A stretch of DNA of 64,000 bases from Emticicia sp040253585 (GCF_040253585.1 NZ_JBELAU010000018.1:1-64000); one strand, 5' to 3'; positions 7,101-15,960 are shown, counted from the stretch's first letter. A program made the numbers and translations. Notes: a model not told the origin generated them from the letters alone.

Positions 7101-7193
7101 AATATTACATTGCTTTGTACTAATATTACAATGCAGTTGCGTATTAGTACACTGCAAATGTATGTCAATATTTGTGTACTATCCAAATATTTG
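7101..7193. promoter_or_regulatory. operator cluster of the prophage genetic switch
   Basis: The intergenic region between the divergent repressor and early operon contains ordered repeats. AATATTACATTGC (7101-7113) and AATATTACAATGC (7122-7134) are direct repeats exactly 21 bp apart, two helical turns. GTACTAATA (7117-7125) and TATTAGTAC (7142-7150) form a perfect inverted pair. AATATTTG occurs at 7167-7174 and 7186-7193, the latter inside the palindrome CAAATATTTG (7184-7193). These are the expected binding sites for the repressor and its opponent. Confidence 0.65.
7155..7187 (-). promoter_or_regulatory. candidate early promoter (leftward)
   Basis: On the minus strand, TTTG (7184-7187) and TACATTTG (7155-7162) are separated by 21 bp, matching the Bacteroidota -33/-7 arrangement. 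Transcription would start near 7148, inside the inverted operator pair, so operator binding would block it. The spacer is at the long end of the usual range. Confidence 0.5.
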
Positions 7194-7244
7194 AACCATA
7201 TTTTTTTATATATGCACGTATTTATTAATGTAAACCCATAAGAA

Positions 7245-7637
7245 ATGCAGAAATCGGCAGAAAAAATATTAGAACTGGTGCTTAGTGAGATGAGCAAAAG
7301 GGGTGTGACCAAAAGAAAAGTATATCAATATTTGGATATAGCCCCCACGTCACTGGATAACTATTTTAAAAACAAATATCCTATTTCTTTACAACACTAC
7401 TTATCTATATGCGAACTGTTAGAATTAAATCCATCATTTTTTTTTGAAGCCAACCACACCAACGTAATCAGTGATAGTAACGTACAGACGGCCACAGGCA
7501 AGGGCATAAAGCAAACCATCGGAGCATCGGCCAGCCATGACAACAAAGAAACTGAAATTTTGAGAGTAGAAAATGAGGGCTTGAAGAAAGAGAACGCCCT
7601 ACTCCGTGAAATGATTGAAATGTATAAAAACAAGTAG
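7245..7637 (+). CDS. XRE-family phage repressor-like regulator, 130 aa
   Basis: Residues about 5-65 form a helix-turn-helix domain (KRKVYQYLDIAPTSLDNYFKNKYPISLQHYLSICELLELNPSFFF) of the XRE/Cro type. A polar linker follows, then a C-terminal leucine-rich coiled coil (about residues 100-126) suited to dimerisation. There is no LexA-like S24 peptidase domain, so induction by self-cleavage is not expected. The gene reads rightward, divergent from the early operon, and is the last phage-like gene before proB. It is the likely lysogeny repressor. Confidence 0.75.
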   Translation: MQKSAEKILELVLSEMSKRGVTKRKVYQYLDIAPTSLDNYFKNKYPISLQHYLSICELLELNPSFFFEANHTNVISDSNVQTATGKGIKQTIGASASHDNKETEILRVENEGLKKENALLREMIEMYKNK

Positions 7638-7673
7638 TTTCAAACAATCTCTAAAACAATCCGAATTAAACCC

Positions 7674-7723
7674 AAGACGGACGGACGGATACTACTATAT
7701 AGATATATCCGTCCGTCCGTCTT
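7674..7723. terminator. long perfect hairpin made of GACG tetranucleotide repeats
   Basis: Two 18-base arms (7674-7691 and 7706-7723) pair perfectly around a 14-base loop, which itself contains the palindrome CTATATAG (7695-7702). The arms consist of tandem GACG units (CGTC on the other side) followed by ATA/TAT. A T-rich tail (CTTTATTTAT) follows on the plus strand. It stands 36 bases after the repressor gene, so termination is the simplest role. See findings for the alternative. Confidence 0.55.
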
Positions 7724-7799
7724 TATTTATGTATTTATAGCTGTGTAGGTTCAAACAATTATTCAAACATGAATTATAAGTATTTTATTATCAAGTTTT

Positions 7800-7880
7800 T
7801 GCATGTATCCTTCGGGAACACCAAGACGCATTATTAAGTGCGTCAAAGCCGCTGACTACTTAGTAGTCAGCGGCTTTTTT
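7800..7880 (+). ncRNA. possible 3' end of a small RNA with strong terminator
   Basis: Three hairpins follow each other: a CC-TTCG-GG tetraloop (7809-7816), GACGC/GCGTC across ATTATTAAGT (7824-7843), and a strong GC-rich stem GCCGCTGACTA/TAGTCAGCGGC (7848-7858 and 7864-7874) ending in seven T. No open reading frame leads into it on the plus strand after the repressor. An independent RNA or a phage-host junction remnant is possible, or it may simply terminate transcription toward proB. No family recognised. Confidence 0.35.
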
Positions 7881-7881
7881 T
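7845..7881 (+). terminator. strong intrinsic terminator
   Basis: A GC-rich stem with a 5-base loop, CTTAG, is followed by TTTTTTT on the plus strand. It also stands just beyond the end of proB on the minus strand, where an A-run on the other side allows bidirectional use. Confidence 0.85.
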
Positions 7882-7920
7882 GTTATTGATTTACATTAGA
7901 TAAAACTTAAGTAAACGCAC

Positions 7921-8958
7921 TTAAATCAGTACAATATCATTGGCATTTGCTACCTCGTAGTTGATTGTTTTTAGGTTTTCGACTAACTCAACTGAGGAAA
8001 CCTTCGTGCGTGCAACAGCCAACATTTCACCGTGATTATCAACTATTTCTACAACTTCACCGATTTCAAAATCACCTTTTACTTTTCTGATACCAACGGC
8101 CAACAAACTACTGCGTTTTTGAATTGCTTTGGCTGCTCCTGCATCAATCTGCAAAGTTCCTACTGTAACGCTTCCACTGGCCAACCATTTATTTCTTGAT
8201 GAAAGATTGACTTCTTGAGCCGTAAACTCGCTTCCTGCCTCACCTTTGATGGCTTTCAAGATACCATCTTGCTCTTTCGTCCCGAAAATAATCACCTTGA
8301 TTCCCATGCGAGTGGCGAGTTTCGTAAAAGTTAATTTAGAAGCCATTCCGCCTGAGCCGAGTGCCGATTTTGAATTATCAACCAATCCAAGAATCTGATT
8401 ATCAATGTTTTCTATTTTACGAATGATGTTTTTGTCTTTATCCAAAAGTCCACCAACTGATGTGCAAATCATTAGTGTTTCTGCCCCGAAACCCGTGGCG
8501 ATTAATGTTGCCAGTTCGTCATTGTCCGAAAATTTTAATTCACGATTACTCACAACGTCGTTTTCGTTGGCAATCGGAATAATATCATTTTTCCAAAGTT
8601 CTTGGTAAGTTTCTTTGAGTTGCAAAAACTGCTCACGGTTACCAAAATGTTGACGTTCGCACAAACTTTGAGCGATCTGAATACCGTATTTGGAGAAATA
8701 TTTTGAGTAAATATTCAACAAAAGCGGATTTCCGATGGCAGCGGCGGCCTTACGCTCGGCAATTTCGCCCGAATAGTTTTTGATAAAATGCTTTCCTGCA
8801 CCCACCGCCCCCGATGATACCATAACTATCTGATAGTCAGCGTGAAGAATGGCTACTTGGCGGGCAATATCGGCAATGATGGTTTCATCAGGCTCTCCGT
8901 TTTTTTGAGTAATCGAAGCTGTTCCGAATTTTAGGATAAGAATAGGTTTTTGAATCAT
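7921..8958 (-). CDS. proB: glutamate 5-kinase
   Basis: ProB phosphorylates glutamate to gamma-glutamyl phosphate with ATP, the first step of proline synthesis. The 345-residue protein shows the amino-acid-kinase core: KFGTAS near the N-terminus, VMVSSGAVGAGK (about residues 45-56) and ANENDVVSNRELKFSDNDELA (about 131-151), which holds the glutamate- and Mg-binding residues. A C-terminal PUA domain follows (about residues 255-330). No proA lies nearby, so the pathway is split. It is a leftward single gene after typA, with the typA terminator between them. Confidence 0.92.
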   Translation of the reverse strand: MIQKPILILKFGTASITQKNGEPDETIIADIARQVAILHADYQIVMVSSGAVGAGKHFIKNYSGEIAERKAAAAIGNPLLLNIYSKYFSKYGIQIAQSLCERQHFGNREQFLQLKETYQELWKNDIIPIANENDVVSNRELKFSDNDELATLIATGFGAETLMICTSVGGLLDKDKNIIRKIENIDNQILGLVDNSKSALGSGGMASKLTFTKLATRMGIKVIIFGTKEQDGILKAIKGEAGSEFTAQEVNLSSRNKWLASGSVTVGTLQIDAGAAKAIQKRSSLLAVGIRKVKGDFEIGEVVEIVDNHGEMLAVARTKVSSVELVENLKTINYEVANANDIVLI

Positions 8959-8992
8959 AATGGCAAAGATACAATTTTCAGACTACACAAAA

Positions 8993-9028
8993 AAAAGCCT
9001 TGATAATCTTCCGACTATCAAGGCTTTT
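8993..9028 (-). terminator. typA terminator
   Basis: A perfect 13-bp stem AAAAGCCTTGATA/TATCAAGGCTTTT (8993-9005 and 9016-9028) ends in a T-run on the minus strand, between the typA stop and the proB start. Confidence 0.85.
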
Positions 9029-9044
9029 ATATATTTCTCAGAAA

Positions 9045-10865
9045 TTAAGCTCCTGCAAAAGCGTTTTTGCTTTCTGCACGTTTACGCTCGTTTTCGTCAA
9101 GGTAAATCTTACGCATACGAATTGATTTTGGAGTGATTTCCAAATATTCGTCTTTTTGGATATATTCCATTGCATCTTCCAAAGAGAAGTTGATTTTTGG
9201 AGCAATCTTCACGTTAGTATCAGAACCCGAAGCACGCATGTTGGTTAATTGTTTCGCAGTTTGTACGTTCACAACGATGTCGTTCTGACGGTTATGCTCA
9301 CCAATTACCATTCCCATATAAACTTCTTCACTTGGGTCGATGAAGAATACACCTCTATCTTGCAATTTATCAATTGAATACGGAGTAGCTGGACCATTTC
9401 CGCTGGCAATCAATGAACCGTTTACACGGCCAGGAATTGCACCTTTGAATGGCTCATACGATTTGAAACGGTGGTTCATGATAGCTTCTCCGAAAGTAGC
9501 TGTCAATACGCTTGAACGTAAACCAATCAAACCACGAGAAGGAATATTGAACTCAAGGTGTTGTAAGTCGCCTTTTGGCTCCATAATCAACAATTCACCT
9601 TTACGTTGTGTTGCTAATTCGATTACTTTTCCTGCTGTTTCTTCTGGCACGTCAACAACCAATGTTTCGATTGGCTCCAAACGCTCGCCGTTTTCTCCTT
9701 CTTTGTATAATACTTGTGGTTGACCAACTTGAAGCTCATATCCTTCACGACGCATCGTTTCGATAAGAACTGATAAGTGAAGAATACCACGACCAAATAC
9801 TAAGAATTTATCTTCAGTGTCACCTGTTTGAACTCTCAAAGCAAGGTTTTTCTCTGTTTCTTTCATCAAACGGTCACGAAGGTGGCGTGATGTTACGAAT
9901 TTACCTTCTTTTCCGAAGAAAGGAGAGTTGTTAATCGTAAACAACATGTTCATCGTTGGTTCGTCGATTGAGATACGTGGTAAAGCCTCTGGGTTTTCCA
10001 TGTCAGCAATAGTATCACCGATTTCAAAATCTTCGATACCTGTTACTGCACAAATTTCTCCTGAACTTACTTCCGCAACTTTTACTTTACCAAGACCTTC
10101 AAAAACTTGTAATTCTTTGATTTTATTACGTTTGATTGTGCCGTCAGCTTTGCAAAGTGCTACTTGCATACCTTCTTTCAAAGTTCCACGAGCTACACGA
10201 CCGATAGCGATACGTCCAACAAACGAAGAATAATCAAGTGATGTGATTTGCATTTGGGCTGTTCCTTCAACTACTGGTGAAGCTGGAATATGCTCAATGA
10301 TAGCATCTAATAACGGAACGATGTCGGTTGTTGGTTTGGTATAATCCGTACTCATCCAACCTTGTTTTGATGAACCATAAAGGCAAGGGAAGTCGAGTTG
10401 GTCTTCGGTTGCTTCAAGGTTAAACATCAAATCGAACACTTGTTCGTGAACTTCGTCAGGGCGACAGTTTTCTTTATCAACTTTATTTACAACAACGATT
10501 GGTTTCAAACCCAATGCAAGGGCTTTACCTAACACGAAACGTGTTTGTGGCATTGGTCCTTCAAAAGCATCCACCAATAAAATTACGCCATCGGCTAATT
10601 TCAATACACGCTCCACCTCTCCACCAAAGTCAGAGTGACCAGGGGTATCAATGATGTTAATTTTTACGCCATTATATCTTACTGATACGTTTTTCGAAAC
10701 GATAGTAATTCCACGCTCACGCTCAAGGTCGTTGTTATCGAGAATTAAGTCACCAAATTCTTGGTTATCTCTGAAAAGTTTTGACGCATGAATGATTTTA
10801 TCAACCAATGTAGTTTTACCGTGGTCAACGTGGGCAATAATGGCGATGTTTCTGATATTATTCAT
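9045..10865 (-). CDS. typA: ribosome-associated GTPase TypA/BipA
   Basis: TypA/BipA is a translational GTPase of the EF-G family that binds 70S ribosomes and helps large-subunit assembly and stress adaptation. At 606 residues it has the usual length. Visible motifs are AHVDHGKTTL (G1, residues 11-20), RGITI (G2), DTPGHSDFGGEV (G3) and NKVDK (G4), followed by the beta-barrel, EF-G III/V-like domains and the TypA-specific C-terminal domain. The N-terminus MNNIRNIAII fits the family, so the start is secure. Confidence 0.95.
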   Translation of the reverse strand: MNNIRNIAIIAHVDHGKTTLVDKIIHASKLFRDNQEFGDLILDNNDLERERGITIVSKNVSVRYNGVKINIIDTPGHSDFGGEVERVLKLADGVILLVDAFEGPMPQTRFVLGKALALGLKPIVVVNKVDKENCRPDEVHEQVFDLMFNLEATEDQLDFPCLYGSSKQGWMSTDYTKPTTDIVPLLDAIIEHIPASPVVEGTAQMQITSLDYSSFVGRIAIGRVARGTLKEGMQVALCKADGTIKRNKIKELQVFEGLGKVKVAEVSSGEICAVTGIEDFEIGDTIADMENPEALPRISIDEPTMNMLFTINNSPFFGKEGKFVTSRHLRDRLMKETEKNLALRVQTGDTEDKFLVFGRGILHLSVLIETMRREGYELQVGQPQVLYKEGENGERLEPIETLVVDVPEETAGKVIELATQRKGELLIMEPKGDLQHLEFNIPSRGLIGLRSSVLTATFGEAIMNHRFKSYEPFKGAIPGRVNGSLIASGNGPATPYSIDKLQDRGVFFIDPSEEVYMGMVIGEHNRQNDIVVNVQTAKQLTNMRASGSDTNVKIAPKINFSLEDAMEYIQKDEYLEITPKSIRMRKIYLDENERKRAESKNAFAGA

Positions 10866-10953
10866 TAAATGTATTTGTTAATTCGTTGTGCATCAACATT
10901 TACCATTCACAACTGATAAACAAAGACGAACAACACCTTTCTTAAATAAACCG

Positions 10954-10961
10954 CAAAATTA
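10954..10961 (-). promoter_or_regulatory. candidate typA -7 element
   Basis: The minus strand reads TAATTTTG, a match to TAnnTTTG, about 90 bases upstream of the typA ATG. A TTTTG occurs upstream at a shorter spacing (14 bp) than usual, so the -33 element is uncertain. The remaining intergenic sequence to 11211 is AT-rich, with no gene that I can support. Confidence 0.4.
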
Positions 10962-11160
10962 GGCAATATAAATGACAAAACCTTGACTATCCTATACAAT
11001 CCCCTGATTATCAAATTGTTAATAAGAATAGTACAATTATTTTCGAGAAAATCAATGTTTCGTAGGTTTGCGTAAGCTCAACATTTGAGCATTTTGACCT
11101 ATTACTCACTAATTTGGTAGATTTAGTGGTATTTTAATTTTACCTTAATTTTTATTGTTA

Positions 11161-11168
11161 TATTTTTG
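11161..11168 (+). promoter_or_regulatory. candidate -7 element for the DUF2490 gene
   Basis: TATTTTTG matches TAnnTTTG and lies 44 bases before the GTG start. No clear TTG sits about 20 bp upstream. Confidence 0.35.
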
Positions 11169-11211
11169 CGGTCGATTTTTTTAGAACCCTGTATATCAGA
11201 TAATTACATTA

Positions 11212-11952
11212 GTGAAAAACGTACAACAAGCCTTTATTATACATACACCCAAGCAAATCCTTCTGGTTTTTAGATTATGTTTTGCCTTATTTTTCTTGAA
11301 TATTTCGAGTCATGCCCAAAGTTATAATCACACGACTGTTTGGTCGAGATTATTACTCAGCAAGCAATTTGGGAAGTGGGTTGTTTCGGGCGATGTAGCG
11401 TATAGGCGTCAAAATGATTTTCATAAGTCTAAATACAATTTTTTAGATAAGCCATTGCTCGATGCACAGCGTATAATTGTAGGGTATCGTACAAAAAATT
11501 GGTTATTCAATTTTGGGGCTTCACGGTGGCATTCTTACCAAATTTTAGGAAAAGAAGCTGACTTCGAAAGACTACCAACTGTTGAGTGGCGATTTACTCC
11601 AGGAATTGAGTATTTTAAAAGCTTTAACAAAGCTACTTTTCAGTGGCGAACCCAATATGAGTATCGAAGCTTCGTTGACCGTACGGCTGGACGTTTTCGT
11701 CAGCGTTTGCAGCTTCGTCAGCCTCTTTCCGAAACTAATAGTTTGGTTTTTATGCAAGAATTTTTGTTCGGAGCTCCCCCAAACTCTACAAAAAAATATG
11801 AGCAGAATCAGATTGGATTTACGTTCAATCATAATTTTACAAAACATTTAGAGTCGGAGTTGGGCTATCGTTATATTTTCCGCCGCCGCCGTACTACCGC
11901 CGAAATTGATAACGAAAATGCACTCGTAGTAGGGTTGATGTTTCGTTATTAA
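11212..11952 (+). CDS. DUF2490-type outer-membrane protein
   Basis: The 246-residue protein has a signal peptide (LCFALFFLNISSHAQ, cut near residue 36) followed by alternating strands with many Trp, Tyr, Arg and Phe. It ends in an aromatic C-terminus (VVGLMFRY), the pattern of an outer-membrane beta-barrel. Repeated WxxRxQxEYR-like strands and the YRYIFRRR end fit the DUF2490 family. The function of the family is not known. The start is a GTG at 11212, the only good start before the signal sequence, and there are no operon partners. Confidence 0.7.
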   Translation: MKNVQQAFIIHTPKQILLVFRLCFALFFLNISSHAQSYNHTTVWSRLLLSKQFGKWVVSGDVAYRRQNDFHKSKYNFLDKPLLDAQRIIVGYRTKNWLFNFGASRWHSYQILGKEADFERLPTVEWRFTPGIEYFKSFNKATFQWRTQYEYRSFVDRTAGRFRQRLQLRQPLSETNSLVFMQEFLFGAPPNSTKKYEQNQIGFTFNHNFTKHLESELGYRYIFRRRRTTAEIDNENALVVGLMFRY

Positions 11953-12094
11953 CACAATTTTTAGTCTGTAATTTCCTTGTTGAACTAATTTAAAGTCAAA
12001 AAAATATAAGAAAAAGCAAATATTTCGGTAGTTAAGATTGAAAAAGAGTGCTTACTTTGCTATATTAATTTACTCTATCCAATTTAAAAAACTC

Positions 12095-13126
12095 ATGAAA
12101 AGAATATTTTTACTTTTTTCACTTGTTCCTGCTGCTCTTTTCGGACAAACAAAGCCTGTGAAAATTGTTCGTGATGATGCCAATAAAAAAGTGGATGTAC
12201 TCGTCGATGGTAAGGCTTTTACTTCTTATATCTATCCAGGCCCCGACAAACTAAAGAAAGCCGTTTTATATCCAGTTCGTACATCGGAAGGTACACTTAT
12301 CACTCGTGGCTGGCCAATGGACCCACGCCCAGGCGAGCGTGTTGACCATCCGCACCACGTAGGCGTATGGTTTAACTACGAAGACGTAAACGGTCATGAT
12401 TTCTGGAATAATTCAAACACACCGCCAAATCCGAAGGGTGTTTATGGTACAATCGTGCATACAGGAATTAAGTCTGTAAAATCGGGTAAAGATAAAGGAT
12501 CGTTGGTCGTAACGGCCGATTGGCTCGATAAAGATGGAAAAGTGATGTTGAAAGAAACAACAACTTATGTTTTTCAAGGAACTGATAAACAGCGTGTTAC
12601 GGATAGAATTACGACATTAACGGCTGTCGATAAAGAAGTTTTATTTAAAGATGTGAAAGACGGTACTTTTGCGATTCGTTTAGCTCGCCAATTGGAACAT
12701 CCATCTACCAAAGCAGAAATCTTTACCGATGCAAGTGGGGTTGCTACCAGCGTGCCGTCGTTGGATAATACAGGAATTACAGGAAGCTACCGCAATAAAG
12801 AGGGAATCGAAGGAGAAGATACTTGGGCAAAACGCTCGGACTGGGTAAATCTTCGTGGTAAAATCGGTGAAGAAAAAATCTCGGTTGCTATTATCGACCA
12901 CCCAAAAAATGTTGGGTATCCAACCTATTGGCACTCTCGTGGATATGGCCTTTTCTCGGCAAATCCGCTTGGACAAAAGGCATTTTCTAATGGAAAAGAT
13001 GTCTTGAATTTCAAACTTGCTCCGAATCAATCAACCACTTTTCGTTTTAGATTAGTGGTAACTTCGGGCGAAGTTTCAGACACCGAAATGAACAAATTAA
13101 CTGCCGATTTTGCGAAGGTGCAGTAA
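12095..13126 (+). CDS. DUF6807 (PmoA-family) secreted protein
   Basis: From ATG 12095 the 343-residue product begins with a signal peptide (MKRIFLLFSLVPAALFGQ). The TTG-initiated extension from 12038 is unlikely. The body has the family signature GERVDHPHHVGVWFNYEDVNGHDFWNN and ends in a beta-sandwich. The family was once labelled PmoA, but methane oxidation is not implied. Members are common beside sugar-catabolism genes in Bacteroidota, which suggests carbohydrate processing. A strong terminator follows. Confidence 0.75.
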   Translation: MKRIFLLFSLVPAALFGQTKPVKIVRDDANKKVDVLVDGKAFTSYIYPGPDKLKKAVLYPVRTSEGTLITRGWPMDPRPGERVDHPHHVGVWFNYEDVNGHDFWNNSNTPPNPKGVYGTIVHTGIKSVKSGKDKGSLVVTADWLDKDGKVMLKETTTYVFQGTDKQRVTDRITTLTAVDKEVLFKDVKDGTFAIRLARQLEHPSTKAEIFTDASGVATSVPSLDNTGITGSYRNKEGIEGEDTWAKRSDWVNLRGKIGEEKISVAIIDHPKNVGYPTYWHSRGYGLFSANPLGQKAFSNGKDVLNFKLAPNQSTTFRFRLVVTSGEVSDTEMNKLTADFAKVQ

Positions 13127-13147
13127 GATTATAGATTTTAGAAAGCG

Positions 13148-13186
13148 AACGTGGTACATCTCATGAATGTGCCACGTTTTTTTTTA
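13148..13186 (+). terminator. terminator after the DUF6807 gene
   Basis: AACGTGGTACAT (13148-13159) pairs with ATGTGCCACGTT (13167-13178), with one G-T pair, and is followed by a run of T. Its core nearly repeats the terminator at 14636. Confidence 0.85.
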
Positions 13187-13287
13187 TTTTCCAAACATCA
13201 CATTTCTTTACGTTTTTCATTGAAATTAATCATTTATCAGTATAATTGTGGCGAAATCCAATATTTACAAACAATTATATTCACACC

Positions 13288-14628
13288 ATGACATTCCGCT
13301 ATTTCTTCGTATGGCTATTATTTATTTCCCAAATAACCTTCTCGCAAGTAAAATTTGAAAGTTTTGATGATTTACCAACCTTGTTTACTGCCGCCCAAAC
13401 ACGCAATAAATTGATTTTCGTACAGACCAAATCTGAAAGTTGTAATCAGTGTAATGATGTTGCCCGAAAGGGTTTGAGTAGTACAAAATTGAGAGAAAAA
13501 TATGCCCAAAACTTCATTTCTATTGAGATAGAAATGAACTCAAGAATTTATAAGGAATTAGTAAAGAAAACTACATTTAAAGTTCTTCCAAGTTCGATTT
13601 TTTTAGATACCAATGCCGATTTAATAGGTTTAGAGTGGGAGAGCTATTCTGATGAAAATAAATATTTAGGACTTGCAAACAGTGCTATTACAAATGCAAA
13701 AGACCCTGTAAGACAAGACTTAGAAACCAAATATAAAAGCGGCAATAGAGATAAAAATTTTTTAAAAAAGTATATCGAATATAAAATTTCGGTCGAACAT
13801 GAAGTGGAGAGCATCACAGAAGAGTATATCAACTTGCATACAATCGGAGAATTATCAACGATTGAAAATGTAAAACTTTTGATAAATACAGCTTCTCCGA
13901 TTGATAGTAAAGTAAGAAAGGTTTTATATGCAGTTTTACCTGAAAAAATGACAGATAGTTTATTCAGAATTTTACCACTTAATCAACGAGTTATAATAAA
14001 TAGTAGGATTAGTGGTGCTACATTTAGAAAAGCGGTTACTGAAAGAAATAGCACTTTAGCTGGTCGTTTGGCTACTTTTGTTTCTAATGGTCATGGAAAA
14101 GACTGGGAAAAAGGAAGTTTTTTTTATCAAACAACAATACTTAGATTTTATAAAGAAGTGAAAGATACATTGAAGTTTCTGAGTACTGCAGAAACATTTG
14201 CAAACTATACTTTGATGACTTCAAGCCTTGATACTCTGTTGAAAAGAGATAGCATTGCTCGAAGTAAATACCTTGCAAGTACAAAAAAAGACACACTTAT
14301 TTCAGAATCTTATAGTTCATTTTATCAGAAATATGCCGATGAACTTAATAATATTTCTTACAGATATTTTGAGTTTTCAAATGATTTTAATAACTTGAAT
14401 AAAGCCTTGAAATGGTCGAAAAGAGCTTTAGAAATCAACGAAGTGTTGTCAATGGATGCTTCACGAAAGAAAAACCCTTATATGATGGATACCTACGCCC
14501 AATTACTTTTCAAGTTAGGGCAGAAAGAAGAAGCTATTAAATGGCAAACCGATGTAATAGAAACAGCAAAATTATGGAAAGCTGATACGACCAAGTTTGA
14601 AGAAACGCTTGCGAAAATGAAGAAATAA
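13288..14628 (+). CDS. secreted thioredoxin-like protein with TPR-like C-terminus
   Basis: The start at ATG 13288 places a signal peptide at the N-terminus (MTFRYFFVWLLFISQITFSQ). Residues about 25-130 form a thioredoxin-like domain with a CNQC redox motif (near residues 51-54) and a later cis-Pro-like VLPSS. The rest, about 300 residues, is helical and ends in repeats like TPRs (ALKWSKRALEINEV..., KLGQKEEAIKWQTDVIETA). A periplasmic disulfide or thiol protein is likely. Partners are unknown. The gene is monocistronic between two similar terminators. Confidence 0.7.
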   Translation: MTFRYFFVWLLFISQITFSQVKFESFDDLPTLFTAAQTRNKLIFVQTKSESCNQCNDVARKGLSSTKLREKYAQNFISIEIEMNSRIYKELVKKTTFKVLPSSIFLDTNADLIGLEWESYSDENKYLGLANSAITNAKDPVRQDLETKYKSGNRDKNFLKKYIEYKISVEHEVESITEEYINLHTIGELSTIENVKLLINTASPIDSKVRKVLYAVLPEKMTDSLFRILPLNQRVIINSRISGATFRKAVTERNSTLAGRLATFVSNGHGKDWEKGSFFYQTTILRFYKEVKDTLKFLSTAETFANYTLMTSSLDTLLKRDSIARSKYLASTKKDTLISESYSSFYQKYADELNNISYRYFEFSNDFNNLNKALKWSKRALEINEVLSMDASRKKNPYMMDTYAQLLFKLGQKEEAIKWQTDVIETAKLWKADTTKFEETLAKMKK

Positions 14629-14635
14629 TCAAAAA

Positions 14636-14672
14636 AACGTGGCACATTTTTAAAAATATGCCACGTTTTTTC
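14636..14672 (+). terminator. terminator after the thioredoxin-like gene
   Basis: AACGTGGCA (14636-14644) pairs with TGCCACGTT (14659-14667) and is followed by TTTT. It can also act leftward for the alcohol dehydrogenase, because A-runs lie on the other side. Confidence 0.8.
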
Positions 14673-14725
14673 ATAATCACACGAGATATTCGTATATTTT
14701 CGTAATTCTACTTTCGTAAATCGTT

Positions 14726-15883
14726 TTACGCAATACTCATTTCCAAAATCTCGGCTACAACCGCAGGAGTAATATCAGATTTTTCACCAAAATTTACGCC
14801 TCTTTCTTCAAAACGTTGCTTTATTTTGCCAATCGTTTCTTCGTTTACACCATATTCACTGGCTTTGATTGGCAAACCTAACGATTCATAAAATTCGCCA
14901 GTTTTCTGAATTGCTCCAGTCACCAATTCGTCATCGGTTCCGCTCAAATTCCAAACTCTTTTGGCATATTGAATCAGTTTTGCTCGTTTATCTGCTTTTT
15001 TGTACTGCAATAAATGGGGCAACACAACTGCCAGCGTTCGGGCGTGGTCAACACCATGAAAAGCGGTGAGTTCATGCCCAATTTGGTGGGTTGCCCAATC
15101 TTGTGGCACGCCCAAACCAATCCAACCATTGAGAGCCACCGTGGCTGCCCACATAAAATTGGCACGAGCTTCATAGTCAGTCGGATTTTCGAGCGTTTTT
15201 GGTGCAACCTCAATCAACGTCTGAATGACCGATTCGGCAAAACGATCTTGAATTTGAGCATCAACTGGGTAAGTCATATACTGTTCCATGACGTGCGTAA
15301 AGGCATCGGCAATGCCATTGGCAATTTGGCGTGGTGGTAATGAATACGTAGTTTCAGGGTCAAGAATCGAAAACTTTGGGTAAACCAATGGTCCGCCCAT
15401 TCCTTTCTTTTCGTGAGTAGATTTCTTGCTGATTACTGCATAATAATTCATTTCTGAACCCGTAGCAGGCAAAGTCAGCACCGACCCCAACGGAATAGCT
15501 GTCTTATATTTTGCTTGTCCCGTTACAATTTGCCAAGCATCGTCACTATCAAATGGAATGGCTGCGGCAATAAACTTAGTACCGTCAAGTACCGAGCCAC
15601 CGCCAACGGCTAATAAGAAAGTTATTTCTTCTTTACGCCCCAGTTCGACGGCTTGCATGAGTGTTTCGTAAGTAGGATTGGCTTCGATTCCGCCAAATTC
15701 TACGATATTTCTACCTTCGAGGGCTTTTTTTACTTGTTCGTAAACCCCATTTTGGAAAATACTGCCACCGCCATAAGTAAGCAAAATCTTTGCATCGGCA
15801 GGAATTTGTTTACTTAATTGAGCAATCTGACCTTTGCCAAAAAGTATTTTTACTGGATTTTGATAGACGAAATTATTGAACAT
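14726..15883 (-). CDS. iron-dependent alcohol dehydrogenase (YqhD/butanol-dehydrogenase type)
   Basis: The 385-residue protein is a group III metal-dependent alcohol dehydrogenase, reducing aldehydes with NAD(P)H. Visible are the GGGS nucleotide-binding turn (GGGSVLDGTKF, about residues 95-105), TGSEMNYYAVIS, and metal-ligand histidines in DAFTHVMEQY and GHELTAFHGVDHARTLAVVLPH (about 266-288). The last motif is typical of YqhD and BdhA-like enzymes. It stands alone. The physiological substrate cannot be read from the sequence. Confidence 0.88.
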   Translation of the reverse strand: MFNNFVYQNPVKILFGKGQIAQLSKQIPADAKILLTYGGGSIFQNGVYEQVKKALEGRNIVEFGGIEANPTYETLMQAVELGRKEEITFLLAVGGGSVLDGTKFIAAAIPFDSDDAWQIVTGQAKYKTAIPLGSVLTLPATGSEMNYYAVISKKSTHEKKGMGGPLVYPKFSILDPETTYSLPPRQIANGIADAFTHVMEQYMTYPVDAQIQDRFAESVIQTLIEVAPKTLENPTDYEARANFMWAATVALNGWIGLGVPQDWATHQIGHELTAFHGVDHARTLAVVLPHLLQYKKADKRAKLIQYAKRVWNLSGTDDELVTGAIQKTGEFYESLGLPIKASEYGVNEETIGKIKQRFEERGVNFGEKSDITPAVVAEILEMSIA

Positions 15884-15960
15884 TAGCTTTTTGTTTGATG
15901 ATTCTATCTATTTCAAACAAAGCTATTTTGAATAAAGTTTTTCCGACAAATATTAAATAA

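Noticed and set aside
7740..7880. tRNA or tmRNA gene as a phage integration target
   Set aside because: No acceptor stem, T-arm or CCA-type end can be drawn; only hairpins and a terminator are visible.
12038..12094. TTG start at 12038 for the DUF6807 gene
   Set aside because: It adds 19 residues ahead of a normal signal peptide that begins at ATG 12095.
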